Origin: Sphagnum compactum
Taxonomy: Eukaryota > Bryophyta > Sphagnopsida > Sphagnales
Reading direction: 5' to 3'
Assembly: GCA_965153455.1 (NCBI GenBank)
Contig: OZ234498.1
Coordinates: 16,802,001-16,866,000 of the forward strand
Length of the DNA stretch: 64,000 bases
Shown here: positions 49,201 through 60,749 of the stretch, in pieces
How the letters are laid out: each line of letters opens with the position of its first letter
Position numbering within the stretch: position 1 is the stretch's first letter
Translations under genes and position numbers: made by a program
The notes under the pieces: model-generated
Told to the model about the DNA's origin: nothing
The model's database searches: none
What the model saw: the letters and a program-made list of their open reading frames with translations, nothing else

Positions 49201-50530
49201 ATTCCTTTCCCCTTTTGCAATCAATTTGCCTTGGTTTTTCATGTCTTCCACAAAACATCCATTAGGGTTGAATGTCACCTGTAAACCTTGTTCCACCATC
49301 TAGCCTACCAAGATTAATTTTTTTATTATGGTTGGAACATAAAGTATATCTTTCAAGTACTTTGTTTGCCCATCTTGCATGGACAATGGCACCTTGACTA
49401 TTTGTGTGATGGGATGTATAGTGTCATCACCAGTTTCCACAAACCTTAGTGTTTTCAACTCCCTTGTGTCTCTAAACCATTCTTCATGACTTGTCATGTG
49501 GTTTGAAGCTCCAGAATCCACATACTAGACATTGTTATCTGATACACCTCCTATCATTGAATTTGCCATGTGCTGCATCACAAACAGTTGTTCATCACCT
49601 TGATTGCTAGTTGATGCATAATTCCCTTGTTGCAGCTTTCCATTTCGTGCATCATGCTCCCTTTGATAACAGTTTTTTGCCATGTGCCCAGGTTTCCTGC
49701 AATAGTAGCAGTTCGAGTCGCTATTTGGTTGTTGACCTCAATGACTTCCACCACGACCTCCACGACTTCCTCGACTTCCTCTTCCTCCAAAGTTTCCTCG
49801 TCCACCTCCATGAGGTTGACCTTCATGTTGATGGTGTGTACCATGCGAGCTTCCGTGTCGACCTCGAAATGAGGTTTTATCACCTCTACCTCTACCTCTA
49901 TTAGTATTTGAATATAAAGCATTTTCTCGTGATCCTCCATTGGATGAAGTACCAATAATTCTCATCTCTTCATTTATAAGTAGGGTTATTAAAATTTGGA
50001 AATCGGGAAATGTTTTTCGAACTGCGATTGAAGTACGTAATTGGCTATAGTATTTTCCAATTCCAATTAAGGTCACGGCCACTAAATCTTCATCATCTAC
50101 AGAGGCTCCTATAGACGCAAGAATATCTGCAAGGTTTTTCACCTTTGTAGAATAGTCACTGATGTTCATCTTGTTTTTCTGTAAATTATGCAACTTTTGT
50201 TTGAGTTACATTTTACGGATTTGTGTATTACTGTATACATCTTCACCAATGTACCCCAAGCTTGTTGGGTGATTGTGCATTTTGAATGTGCACAACCATG
50301 GAATCGGTCACACTCACAAAAAGCCAATACAAGATTTTCCTTGCTTTTTTATGCTAAGTTTTATTGGCTTGAATTTGTTGTTGTGTGAGGTTTTCTGAGA
50401 GAGGAGGTTCTTTGTCATCACCAATTATGAACTCCCAATAACCTTTCCCCATCAAGAAATTCATAATCCTAAATTTCTACACTTGGAAATTGTTCTTGTT
50501 TAAAAGACCATCCACCATTTCTCAAGGCAA
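46276..50530 (-). pseudogene. Ty1/copia gag-pol, broken
   Basis: Minus strand from about 50,520. Gag with LLNKNNFQV, MGKGYWEFI and ILASIGASVDDEDLVAV, an RGRGRG/GGRG-rich stretch, zinc knuckle CYYCRKPGHMAKNC (about 49,700), protease YVDSGASNHM, GAG pre-integrase (DIGIWHKRVGHVN), integrase (HSDVWTTKTE, FIDDHTKKMWVYF, RSDGGGEYFSNEF), RT ([32 protein letters not shown]), and RNase H (VVIYCDNISSILLANN, HIEVHYHFIREKV). From 50,193 to 48,586 one frame holds with stops at 49,738 (TGA for CGA), 49,522 (TAG for TGG) and 49,300 (TAG for CAG). Frameshifts follow near 48,640 and 47,547, and more stops in RT. Inactive. Confidence 0.92.
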
Positions 50531-50580
50531 CAGTCAATGTATTCTTGGGGTTTCACAAATGATTTTATTTCCTTCCTTGG

Positions 50581-50641
50581 GTTTCTAGGATTATGATTAG
50601 GGTTTTCCTTCTGTAGGTTTCTAGGATTAAGGTTAGGGTTG
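50581..50641. repeat. Two-copy 36-bp repeat with telomere-like words
   Basis: GTTTCTAGGATTATGATTAG at 50,581 recurs at 50,617 with three changes, period 36. Each copy ends with TTAGGGTT, one plant-telomere-like unit. It lies just upstream of the copia gag, where a leader or 5' LTR would be expected. Confidence 0.7.
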
Positions 50642-51249
50642 AACAAGATGGACCTTGCATATATATGTATATCTTGAGTATTATACGAAATTCTATACTA
50701 TACATAGGTTTTATGTATATGTATATATTTCGTATAATATTTTGTATGATATTAAGTACATGATTATATACCAAACTTTTGTATGAAGGTCTTGATAGTG
50801 TATTTGCACTTCCCAATCTTCAAACTCCTTCCTTCAAGTTCTCTCAAATTGTATTTGCTCCATTTTAAAATTCATTTTGATGTCTTCTCAATGTAAACTT
50901 CTGTCACAGCAATTTTGCAAAGCTCCTCCACTCACATACGACCTTGGATCATTTTGAAATTTTGGTGAAACATGAAAAACTATGTCTAATATCATATCTC
51001 AAAATTAATGTACATACAATAAATAACTTATAGTTTTTCAATGGCCATAAGGCCTCATGTTTGTGGTTCATGAAACATTACCAAACAAAAGAAAATTGAA
51101 AAAATAATGCAATCCCCATCTATAAAATCTCCTCCTCTTTGATATGGTAGTGGTTTTTTCTTTCTAAAAAAATATTATTATGCATTTATTATTCAAAAAT
51201 GCAAAAAACACACGTTTTTTGAATTTCATCCAAAAAAATTTAATTTCTA
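50642..51249. other. AT-rich spacer, no copia 5' LTR found
   Basis: Contains TA-rich words (TATGTATATGTATATA) and poly-A runs. I found neither a copy of TGTTAACAAATAGG nor a TGGTATCAGAGC-type PBS here. Confidence 0.45.
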
Positions 51250-51698
51250 AATGGTCTCAGCAAAGTTGTAGCCTTCATCGAGAGCTTTCCAACAATATGC
51301 GGCACCCCTCCTACACGCACATAACTCAAGGCGATTCCTAATTTTTAATGATCGGGAATCAAATTGACACTTTAACTCCTGGCCCTTCTTTCGGCCAAAA
51401 CTTGTGTCGTAAGTACTCAAATGAATAATGTGAACCCATTTAAACATTTAAGATCTTTCTAGTGGTGTAAAAAAATTGTCAATCTAATGAATTTTGACCC
51501 CTCAAAATTCTCTAAAGATTCAGGAGTCCATTGAGACTCCAATTTCCAAAATGGGAGCCCACTTGGGAATGTGTGGGCTCACTCCTTCACACTCTCCTGC
51601 ACTCCCGGGAATGTGAATGTGACTCCCGGGTTGCACTCCCGAACTGCACCTTTCCATGCCTTTACTTTGGTCGTGAGCCCAAAGCTAGGGTCATAACA
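51250..51698 (-). repeat. Truncated LTR, copy E
   Basis: The minus strand starts TGTTATGACCCTAGC at 51,698 and follows the family LTR (GACTCCCGGG, GTGGGCTC, TTTTGGCCGAAAG) to about 51,250, where similarity stops, leaving roughly half. Closest to copy F at 60,750-61,359. It lies 54 bases beyond a gypsy pol end, so it may instead be the 3' LTR of that element. Confidence 0.7.
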
Positions 51699-51751
51699 AT
51701 TCCTTTGATTTGGTTTTACGGTTTGTCTATGTTAGATTTTTATGTTTGGTA

Positions 51752-51995
51752 CTATTGTTTTCCTTCATATTGATTTAACATTCTTTCAATATTCACAATA
51801 ATTGTCATTATCATAGTAGGTGTCTCACCAAATCGATATTTTTTTAATTTGTTAATATTTACCCTTTCCACATCATTATTGCTTAAAACACTTAATTCCA
51901 TTATGTTATTGGTACACATTTTTTGCATTTTGTATGGTCCTTCCCATGGTAATTTAAATTTACTTCCTTTGATTTTTGTCTTTTTGGTAACCACA
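51752..51995 (-). pseudogene. Gypsy integrase C-terminal fragment, downstream of the TIR insertion
   Basis: Minus strand: VTKKTKIKGSKFKLPWEGPY, then KMQKMCTNNIMELSVLSNND and RVNINKLKKY, the usual KF...WEGPY...VNINKLKKY end of a gypsy integrase. The upstream half of the same domain resumes at 54,420, beyond the inserted element. Confidence 0.7.
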
Positions 51996-52238
51996 CACAA
52001 TGCCAAAATGTGACATTTATGACTACAAAGTACAATTGTATGTGCCATGTATGACTAGAGATAATCACATGACTGCTAGCCAAAAAAACCACGTCATAAA
52101 TGCCACTAGTCACATTAGTTGCAACCACATTAGTGATTACAATCCACCATGACTACATTTGTAAAAGACATAGTCTTGGATCCAGCAAGACATGTGGCAA
52201 TTTCACAAAGTGCCACATGTCATAATTTAAAAAAAAAC

Positions 52239-52261
52239 CATATATATATATATATATATAT
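52239..52261. repeat. TA microsatellite
   Basis: About eleven uninterrupted TA units after a poly-A run, inside the TIR element. Confidence 0.95.
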
Positions 52262-52429
52262 CCAATCAAATATTGCCACATGCTAGCCTTTTAACCTAGG
52301 GGACCTAGCTTAAACCACCTAGCCTAGAAAGCCTACCCTAGGCAACCTAGCCTGGGTGCTAAAAAAATTTCATAAGCTAAGCAAGTCACCAAGGTATTTA
52401 AACATGTAAGTGTTTAGGTGTTTAGGTTT

Positions 52430-52496
52430 GCAAGTGAAAGGATTTGAACTCCCCACCTCCACTTTGGAGAATAAGTCCTTAACCATTGCACCACGT
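52430..52496 (-). ncRNA. tRNA-like module (A box and T-arm/B box), copy 2
   Basis: Minus strand: the A-box region TGGTGCAATGGTTAAGG (from 52,493) resembles plant class II tRNA-Leu/Ser (TGGCCGAGTGGTTAAGG). The T-arm at 52,454-52,438 has stem GGGGA/TCCTT (two G-T pairs) around the loop GTTCAAA. Between them ATTCTCCAAAGTGGAGG aligns with the equivalent part of the 17.2-kb module. No acceptor stem; a polymerase III promoter remnant is likelier than a tRNA. Confidence 0.6.
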
Positions 52497-52539
52497 TATT
52501 TATTTATGATGACTATTACTTACCATTAATTTATGAACA

Positions 52540-54150
52540 ATAATATCTTTAGCTCAAGTTAACCTAACTCACCCTAAGTTGACCTAGGTTGACCTACGCT
52601 AATTTAAATTACCTAATAGTTGAGCCTTGGTTAACATAGGTTAACCCAAACTAACTTAGGCAATCCTAACCTAAATGTAGGCATGTTTACCATGGATTAA
52701 CGTAAACTTAAACTAGGTTAAAGTAGGCTAAACTTGACCAAACTAGCATAAATTAGGCTAAACATAATTGTTTAGGCTAAAATTAGTTAGACTTGGCAAA
52801 ACTTGACAAAGCCAATATTAATTAAGCTAAACAAGATCATTTTTAAAAAAATTAACTAAACTATAACATTTAGGCAAAACTTGGCTATTTAAATTAAACA
52901 TGGCTACACTTGGCAAAACTTAAATAAACTTAGCTAAATTATAGTATTATGGATAAACTTGGCAAAACTTGGCAAATTTTAGATAAATTAAGTTAAACTA
53001 AGGTATTGAGGCAACTTGGTAAAACTTGGCTACTTAGGTTAAACATGGCTATGTTTGGCAAAACTTTGATAAGTTTGGCTAAACTAAAGTATTGAGGATA
53101 AACTTGACAAAACTTGGCAAATTTTAGATAAATTAGGCTAAATTAAGCTATAAAACTTGGCAATACTTGGTTAAACTTGGTTAAACATGGCTAAACATGG
53201 CTATTTAGGTTAAACTTGGTTAAACTTGGCAAAACTTTGATAAATTTGGCTAAATTAAAGTATTGAAATAAAATTTGGCTACTTAAGTTAAACTTATCTA
53301 GACTTGGCGAAAAATTGGAAATTTGGAAATTTGGAAAACATGGAAATTTTCTACTAAACATGGTTACTTAGGTTAAACTTGGTTATACTATTTAGGTTAG
53401 ATTTTACCTAAATAGGTTTGGTTAAACTTGGCAAATTTTAGGTTAAATTTAATTATACTTGGCAAAACTTGGATAAATTAGACTAAATTAATGTATTTGT
53501 GGCTAAACATGGTTAAACTTGGTAAGACTTTAAAAAATTAGAATAAATTAGGGTATTGAAGTTAAAGTTGGCTAAATATAGCTTAAAATGGATACGTTAG
53601 ACTAAATTAGGATATTGAAGCTAAACATGGCTATTCAATTTGAAATTGGCTAGATTGAGCAAAACCTTGAAAAAATTAGGCGGAATTAGGGTATTGAGAC
53701 TATATTTACCTAAACATGAATATTTTTAAATTAAACTTGGCTAGACTTGGCAAAAGTAACTTAAACTAAAATAGGGTATTGACGTTAAATTTGGTTGAAC
53801 TTGGGTTAATTTTAGTTAAATTTACTTCGATTTGGTTAATTTGGTTTAATTTGGTTTTTTCAAAAACCAGCTATGATTGGCTGAACCAAGCTAAATTAAG
53901 TTACTTATTATTTTACTAGGTTTAAAATTAGGATAATTATATTAAAACAAATAAATTAAAATTAGGATAATTCAACTAAGACATATTAGTTGAAATTATA
54001 ATGAATCATGTTAAATTAAACTACAATAGGCTAAATTAGATTAAATTATTTTATTTAAGCCAAATTAAGTTAAAGTAAGTTAAATTGTGTTAAAGTAAGT
54101 CAATCTAAGTTATGGTAAATTAAACTAGACTACTTAAACATTTGTTTGTC
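52540..54150 (-). repeat. Degenerate AAACTTGGC-type array
   Basis: About 1.6 kb of short variants of GGTTAAACTTGGC, GGCAAAACTTGG and GGCTAAATTA without a fixed period, grading to TAAATTA-rich words on the right. On the minus strand the words read GCCAAGTTT and TAACC, comparable in kind, but not in unit, to the array at 15.8-17.1 kb. Confidence 0.75.
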
Positions 54151-54409
54151 CATTTCAAATTAAACTAAATTTGGTTATATTATTTCAAATTCAAATATTG
54201 CTTCAATATGAATACACTAGTTGCGCAGTCATATTTTTAGTCATAATTATTTTTAGTCCTAATTATAGTCATATGTATAATCATGTTGTCATAATTTTGA
54301 CCATAGTCATTATAATGGTAACAATTAAAGGCCGCATATGATTACATGACTATGTTTGGACATTAGTCGCAAAATGTTCTAGTCATAAAAATCACATTTT
54401 GGCATTGTG

Positions 54410-57400
54410 ATAATACCAAAATTTCTTTTTCAAACCTTTTTTATTTACTTTTCATCACTTTGCTAATGTTTCTTTAATAATTGAATATGATTCATATTTT
54501 CTCCAACTTGCTAATGTTCTTCATCAAGATGAACCAAATCATCCATTCTCATTTGAATTGTTGTTTCAATGTCATCATTAAGTACATCTCAAATTCTTTC
54601 AATAGGGGTTAAAAATTCTACTAGTACACAACCAATTTGAAAGTTGTGTACTAAGTGGTTACTTTGTATGTTGTTTGATATGCCCATAAGGTGGTAAATA
54701 ACATAACATCCTAGTCCGTCCGATTTGCATTAACTATATTAGCAAGTATTTTGCCCAAGGTTTATTAGTTCATTCAACTTGTCCATTTTCTTGGGTAAGT
54801 AAGTATTTGATTTGCAATGGGGGATCATAAATCCTTGTGTGAGTATTTCAATATTCTATTAATAAAAAGATTTCCTTGATCACTTACCAAATATGTTGGG
54901 CATCCAAAGCAAATGATAATATGCTCATATAAGAATTTTGTTGTGCTCTGAGTCGTATTATTTCATAGGGCTTTTGCTTCTACTCACTTAGTTGTGTAAT
55001 TTGGTCCACAGCCACAATGATATATTGGTTGTCGATATACCTTGATGTTGGTTTGATCAATCCCATGAAGTCGAATCTCCATTTCATAAATGGTTAAAAT
55101 GCCATTTGAGTGGGCCACTATCACTTCGCCATAATGGTCCAAGACATTGACAAATGTCACAGTTTGACACGTTTTAGTAACATCCTTATTTAATGTTGGC
55201 CACTAATAACCTAAAGTCAATTTTTTTAAAATTATAGTGTTAATGACAAAATGTCCTCTAGCAGGTCCTTCGTTTAGTTCAATAGTACCTTAGTAGCTTT
55301 AATAGGTGATAAACATTGTCATAAAACATTTTTTAGTCCTAGCTTGTATAAGCTTTTATCATATAATGTATATGGTCTAGATTTAACAATAATATGGCTT
55401 CTTTCTTCTTTTGGTATGTCATTTTTGAAATATTCCTTCTTTAAGTATTCCACAATAGGACCATACCAATCAATACCCACGGCGAATAAAATTGCATCAA
55501 GTAATTGATCTTCAATTCCAATAGTCAATTCACCATGGCTCATCCAAGACAATTGGTTTGGCACAAAATGAATTTGACCTAGTTTGTAAATTATCTTGAA
55601 ATTGAATTATTGTAAAAGTAATAACCATCTTATAATTTAGCCTATCACAATTGGTTTGTTCACCAAATACAATAAAATTCGATGATCGACAAAAAATGTA
55701 AAGGTATTTTAGTAAATAATGTCTAAATTTCTTTATTGCATAGATCATTGCCAATGTTTCTTTTTCTATCATGGAATAGTTTTTTTTGGCAATATTCATT
55801 AATCAACTCACATAGTAGATGGGTTTGTTAATAATATTATCTAGATTTTGTTCTAACATAACACCCAAAGCAAAATGTGATGCATCAATATGTACATGAA
55901 TTTCTACATTCCAACTAGGTTAATCAATAGTAGTAGACATGTCATTGATGCCTTCATCCATTCCCATGATTTGTTACATGCATCATTCCAAATGAATTAT
56001 TCTTTTTTTTTAATTGCAACTTACACATTAGTGATTGACATTTATTTGAAATATCATCGACAAAACCTACTACTCTAAGGAATCTTTTAATCTTGGTAAC
56101 ATTTGGAGCTAGCATTGTAGTAATGGTTGTGCTTTTCCATGGATCCACCAACAGTCTTTCATTACATACAATGTGTCCTTGTAATACACTAGAATTGACA
56201 CAAAAAACACATTTTTTTGGATTGAGGCTAATATAATTGACACAACATTCCTCTAAGCACTTCCATACTTGTTATAAATGATCTTCCTTACTGCCATACA
56301 CATTGAAATCATCCAAGAATACTTACATAAAGTCATTCAAGTAATTCTTAAAATCCTTGGTTACTACTTTTTGGAAGGTTGCTAGAATGTTACACAAGCC
56401 AAATGGCAATACTTGTAGGCATAGGCTCCCCATTTCGAAATAAAAACAATTTTATCATTATTTACCTCAACCATTACAATTTGGTAATAACCACTATAGT
56501 CATCCATGAAAGAATCCATTTCATGTTTAACAACAGAATCTAATATTGAGTTTAAGAAAGGTAAGGGAAATGAATTTTTTTCGTTACTTATGATAATCCA
56601 TGAATATCCATAATTTACCATTTTTTCAGTACATTGATAAGTGGAGATAACCATGGTGTTGTTTGAATAAGGTAGATAAACTTGCATCAAGTAACTTATC
56701 TAAATCTTTTCTAACTTTCAAAACATAAATTGGATTTTTTGAATTGTCTTTGATTGATAGGCTAAACATATGCCATGAGTTCAATTTTATGTTCACATAT
56801 TTCTCTAATAATTCCTTTCAATTCCTTATAAATCCATGTAAATACATTTTTATAATATGTTAATAAGTCTTTAGCTTGTGATTGAGATGTAGTTGGTATG
56901 ATTACACTTATTAATACATTTCGAAATTCTTCTTCACTTCCCAAATTTAACTTTACAAGTTACTCTTTACTTGTTAGTAATCTTTTTTATCCTTGATGGT
57001 TATATTTGCTACCTCATCAAGAATTAATGCTTCACTTGGTTAATGTTCTTAAAGAAATACCAAATACTCATTATTGTCTTCTAGTTGCAACACTCCACAA
57101 TTGATCTCAAGTATAAATATAATTTTTCTAGTGCCACTTTTCCTATAGGTCATAACTTTGGAACTACTTTATATAGTTCCTCCTCTTCTTGTTCAAAAAA
57201 CCCTTCTTCCCAATCAAATTCATTGTCCAAATTTTTGGTTCATTGTGATGATTTAATATTCACATGCTTAATCGTACTAAACATTACAATTTGATGTTCA
57301 AAGTAATAGTAAGGGTGTTATCACACCAATTATGATAAAATTTTGCTTGTTTCAACCACGGTGTTCCTAGAAACATGGAATACGCGTCAATTCCATTTTC

Positions 57401-59017
57401 CATGTTCAATATCATCACTAAAATTTCATAAATGTAGCCAACCAAATCAATTCTCAAGTTCCTAATCAAACCCAATGGCTACACCTGTTGTTGGTCAACC
57501 ATTTTTACTACAAACGAAGTTGGTTAAGGTTTCCACAACCCGAGTTCTTCCTTAAACTCTATGGGATAATGTTTACACCAGATCCTCCGTCTAGCAACAC
57601 ATCTCATATTTGAAACTTTCCATTTGAACTTGAACTACTTGCCAACGTATTTTGCAAAATCTTCAATTTTCATTGTGGTTATTTTGCATGCATCGATCAC
57701 TTGGGTTTCCTTCATTTTCAACAAATACTTCTCCATTATTAATTTTGACTATGGACAAATTTTAGTAATTGTCCTAGCTTAACTTCCAATCTTAAATTCA
57801 TCATTAGTTTTGGTAATTTCTAACATTTTTGGTTGAGGAACAATTTTCAACTTCATCACATTTCACGACTTGTTCCTTTTCCAACTTCGAAGGTTCTATG
57901 TCCTTTCTCAACCATATCCATCTTTCTTCAACCATTGCACTAATAGTACTAGTTAATTTTTCGAGCATTTTGATTTGTTTTAAGGTCTTGCTATTTTGTT
58001 TTATTTTCCCATTCTTAATTTTGATATACCAATATCTTCAATCAACTTAGTATTTTTGGTCATGTTGAGACTTTCCAAGTCGACTTGCCATTTTGTGTCA
58101 TGTTGACATTTATTGTCAAAATGTTTTGTTTTGTCCTCACTTGTCGACTTGTCTTCTTATGTCATGTCGACCTTGTTTGTTGACTTGTTTTCCTTTGTCA
58201 TGTCGACTTCACTTGTTGACTTGTCCTCTTGCGTCATGTTGACCTTGTCTATTGTTTTTCTTTATCATGTCGACCTCATTTGTTGACTTCACCACATTCG
58301 ACATCTCAACATTATCCATCAGTTTAATAACTTCTATTGTTATATCTCTCTGCCATGCCTAACCATGTCAACTTGGCATGGTTTTTCAAGTGATTTCCTT
58401 CCTTGGCCATCTCTTCTAATTGGCTATCACTTGGTGAATTGTCTCAAGACAAAGTCATTCCCAATGGTGCATCTCTTTCCAACCCTTTTAGCTGCAACTT
58501 GGTTGTTTCCAAGTTATTATGTTTCATTATCTCCAATGATTTGTCTTCAAAGTTTGAATGAATTGCAGTTCCTTACTACATCTTGGAAATTTTTTTTGTT
58601 TCATTCCCATTTAATTCATTGACTTTTCATAGGACTTAATTCCTTTTCATGGATTCCTTCTTTGGGCATTATAGTACTTTAACCTCTTGTGGTCAACAAA
58701 ACATCCAATATTGGTTGATCCAATTCGACCATAGCCACATTAACTCCAACTTTTGGTTTGGAATTTTCCTCTTATTTTTGCATAACTTTTTTCCAAATAA
58801 GACAATCGTTTCCTACATGTCTTTATTTGAAATAGCAAAAACATCTTATACTTCCTTGTCAAAATCCATTGTTTTGGTTATAACTATGCTAGTTATTCTA
58901 ATTATTCTGATTTTGTTGTCCATGTCACCAATTTTTTCCATTATATTGCTAATTACCAAATTGATTATGTTTAGTTAGTGTTTCATAATTTTGTTGTTGT
59001 TGTTTTTGAATTATTAG
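54410..59017 (-). pseudogene. Athila/Tat-like gypsy gag-pol remnant
   Basis: Minus strand, right to left. Zinc knuckle at about 58,870-58,800 (CFCYFK, stop, RHVGNDC), protease tail 57,475-57,284 (GLIRNLRIDLVGYIYEILV, FLGTPWLKQAK), pre-RT 56,944-56,762 (LLTYYKNVFTWIYKELKGI), RT 56,690-56,382 (FMDDYSGYYQIVM, ISKWGAYAYKY), RNase H near 55,799 (YSMIEKETLAMIYAIKKFR), pre-integrase 55,564-55,319 (DAILFAVGIDWYGPIVEYL, SRPYTLYDKSLYKLG), the integrase Glu motif near 54,790 (QENGQVE), and a C-terminal lead-in near 54,570 (IQMRMDDLVHLDEEH). Order and protease type fit the Athila/Tat lineage. Many stops and shifts. The final domain continues at 51,995 beyond the TIR element. Inactive. Confidence 0.8.
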
Positions 59018-59140
59018 CACTACAACAAAAGGTGTCCCTATATGCCAAGTGATTTCACTGGATTGTGAGTGAATTCATTGGTCATAGTGAATGGGATTTA
59101 GTGGGGAAGCAATGAATTCATTGGTCTAATGAACGGGTGT
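59018..59140 (+). mobile_element. Possible CACTA-type transposon end
   Basis: CACTACAACAAAAGG at 59,018 resembles plant CACTA ends (CACTACAAGAAAA). TGAATTCATTGGTC occurs twice just inside (59,070 and 59,113), as subterminal repeats would. The opposite end, CCTTTTGTTGTAGTG, was not found in the window, so this is one end only. Confidence 0.4.
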
Positions 59141-59824
59141 TAATGGGTTTTTCTATTCCCATTAAAGTTGTTCAACTTTTGATTTTTCTAGCAATAGGTT
59201 CCTAAAATAGTGAACATGTACATTTAAACTCACAAATAACTATTTACAATTCCTAAACTAACATGTATTCAATTTACACATAGTTTCAAGAAAGATATTG
59301 TTGAAGTACCAAAAATACTTTCATGTTTTGAATGAAAGAGAAACACAAAAATAAATTAACATCAAAAGTCTCGTACTTGATGTAAATTTCCTTTCCTAAA
59401 TTCTTAACAGGTACAAACTACTCAATGCTAACAAGTACTCCAACTTGTAATGAAAATAGAAAACTGTATTAAGAAATCAAAGTTTGTACACTAGAAATTT
59501 CAAAAAGTATGGAAAGTAGAGATCTAATGTTTTTCATGTTTTACCATCCTTGCTTTGTACTCTAAGTTTGAACTTTGAAATGCCTCGTGCAAATCACTTT
59601 AACATTATCTAGTTGATAAAACACCTTGTTCTAATCAACTAATAAAAACTAACTAGTAAAATTGTAAGAAACAATCATAATTGCTAATAGAATTTTTTGT
59701 TCTAATCAACTACTAGAAACTAACCAATAAAAATGTTATAAATAGTCAAAAATTCCAAAATATGCTACTTGTTCTATTAACTACCTATTATACCAAATAC
59801 AGGTTTTGTAGACTTGTTCAATAG
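59141..59824. other. AT-rich region of unknown origin
   Basis: Contains a near-duplicate of TGTTCTAATCAACTA(C/A)TA(G/A)AA at about 59,628 and 59,700. Possibly interior of the CACTA-like element or LTR sequence. No frame. Confidence 0.35.
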
Positions 59825-59956
59825 GTGTCATCGATTCAATTATTACCGATTCAACATGTGTCACTAGTTCAGTTACTATCGGTTCAATAGGTGTCACCGG
59901 TTTAATTACTATCAATTCAACAAGTGTCACCAGTTCAATTATTATTAGTTAAAATA
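59825..59956. repeat. 33-bp tandem repeat, four copies
   Basis: GTGTCA starts at 59,825, 59,858, 59,891 and 59,924, an exact 33-base period. Each unit reads like GTGTCACCGGTTCAATTACT followed by ATCGATTCAACA. The period is a multiple of three, but no long frame is open. Minus-strand AAAGGGGGATAATGTTAACC at 59,970-59,990 beside it looks like a polypurine tract and LTR start, so the repeat may lie in an LTR. Confidence 0.85.
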
Positions 59957-59999
59957 TTGATTCACAAAAAGTTTTGGTTAACATTATCCCCCTTTGAAA

Positions 60000-60749
60000 A
60001 CTACATTTCGTCCTCAAAATGCTAGCTCTAGGACTCTATGTTAACCTCTTTTTCCAAAATAGGTTGGTTGGTAGCTAATTCAACCATTTCATTAGGAATC
60101 AAGTCCTTTTGTTCCAATTAGATATGTTGGATACAAATTAAGATCTAAAGGCACAAAATGGGGTATGACATTATACCACATTAGGTATGTTGAAATAGGT
60201 AACATACTATTACAATGGGTGTAATAGGTTGTGACCAGGTTGTCTAATAGTTAACAGGTATTGCCGTATGACCTATACTAGGATTCATGGCTTGAGTTCC
60301 TAATATAAACACATTAGGTATTACTATTGTAGTGGTTGGAAGAATAGATTGATGAATATTCATCACCTCCTCCCTCAATAACTACCTTAATTTATATCAA
60401 CAAATGGGCAACGGTTGAACAAATGTCCCACTTGTTGACAATATGAACAAGTTACAATTCCAACACCTTGGTTTTTTCTTGAAATTGGTCTATGATGTGG
60501 AACTTGTGATCTTTCACTTGGACTAGGTATAAATCTTGCTAGCCAAATGCTTTATTGGTAAGTGGTTTCTTGTCGAACAATCGTTGGTCTTGTTAGGGTT
60601 CAACAGGTTCCGGATTTGGTATGGAAACTAATTGATTAGAGGGTTTTCGGTTGATGTGATGAAGTTGCTCCAACCTGTTGAGTAGGTGGAGTTGTTCCAT
60701 TTCTGAATTGGTGGGTACCAAATTGATGTTGGTGGCAACATAATTGGTC
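60000..60749 (-). pseudogene. Gypsy gag fragment with intact zinc knuckle
   Basis: Minus-strand bases near 60,460-60,410 read VTCSYCQQVGHLFNRCPFVD, a complete CX2CX4HX4C knuckle. The surroundings at 60,120-60,290 are related to 20,755-20,900. Other parts are stop-rich. It lies next to LTR copy F. Confidence 0.6.

Larger units (their letters stand above)
51996..54409 (-). mobile_element. 2.4-kb TIR element with tRNA-like module and array, copy 2
   Basis: Ends: plus strand CACAATGCCAAAATGTGA at 51,996, and the reverse complement of the right end at 54,409 gives the same 18 bases; the match continues to about 30 bases with few changes. Both subterminal zones are dense in ATGACTA/TAGTCAT words (51,996-52,190 and 54,225-54,390), as in transposons whose transposase binds subterminal repeats. 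Inside, right to left: array (54,150-52,540), tRNA-like module (52,496-52,430), a CTAGG-rich patch, and a TA microsatellite. No transposase. It splits a gypsy integrase frame. A 9-bp flanking pair GTAACCACA/ATAATACCA matches at 5 of 9 positions, a weak candidate duplication. Confidence 0.7.

Noticed and set aside
52540-54150. Interstitial telomere array
   Set aside because: Words such as TTAGGTTA recall telomere repeats, but no run of TTTAGGG units is present; the core word is AAACTTGGC.
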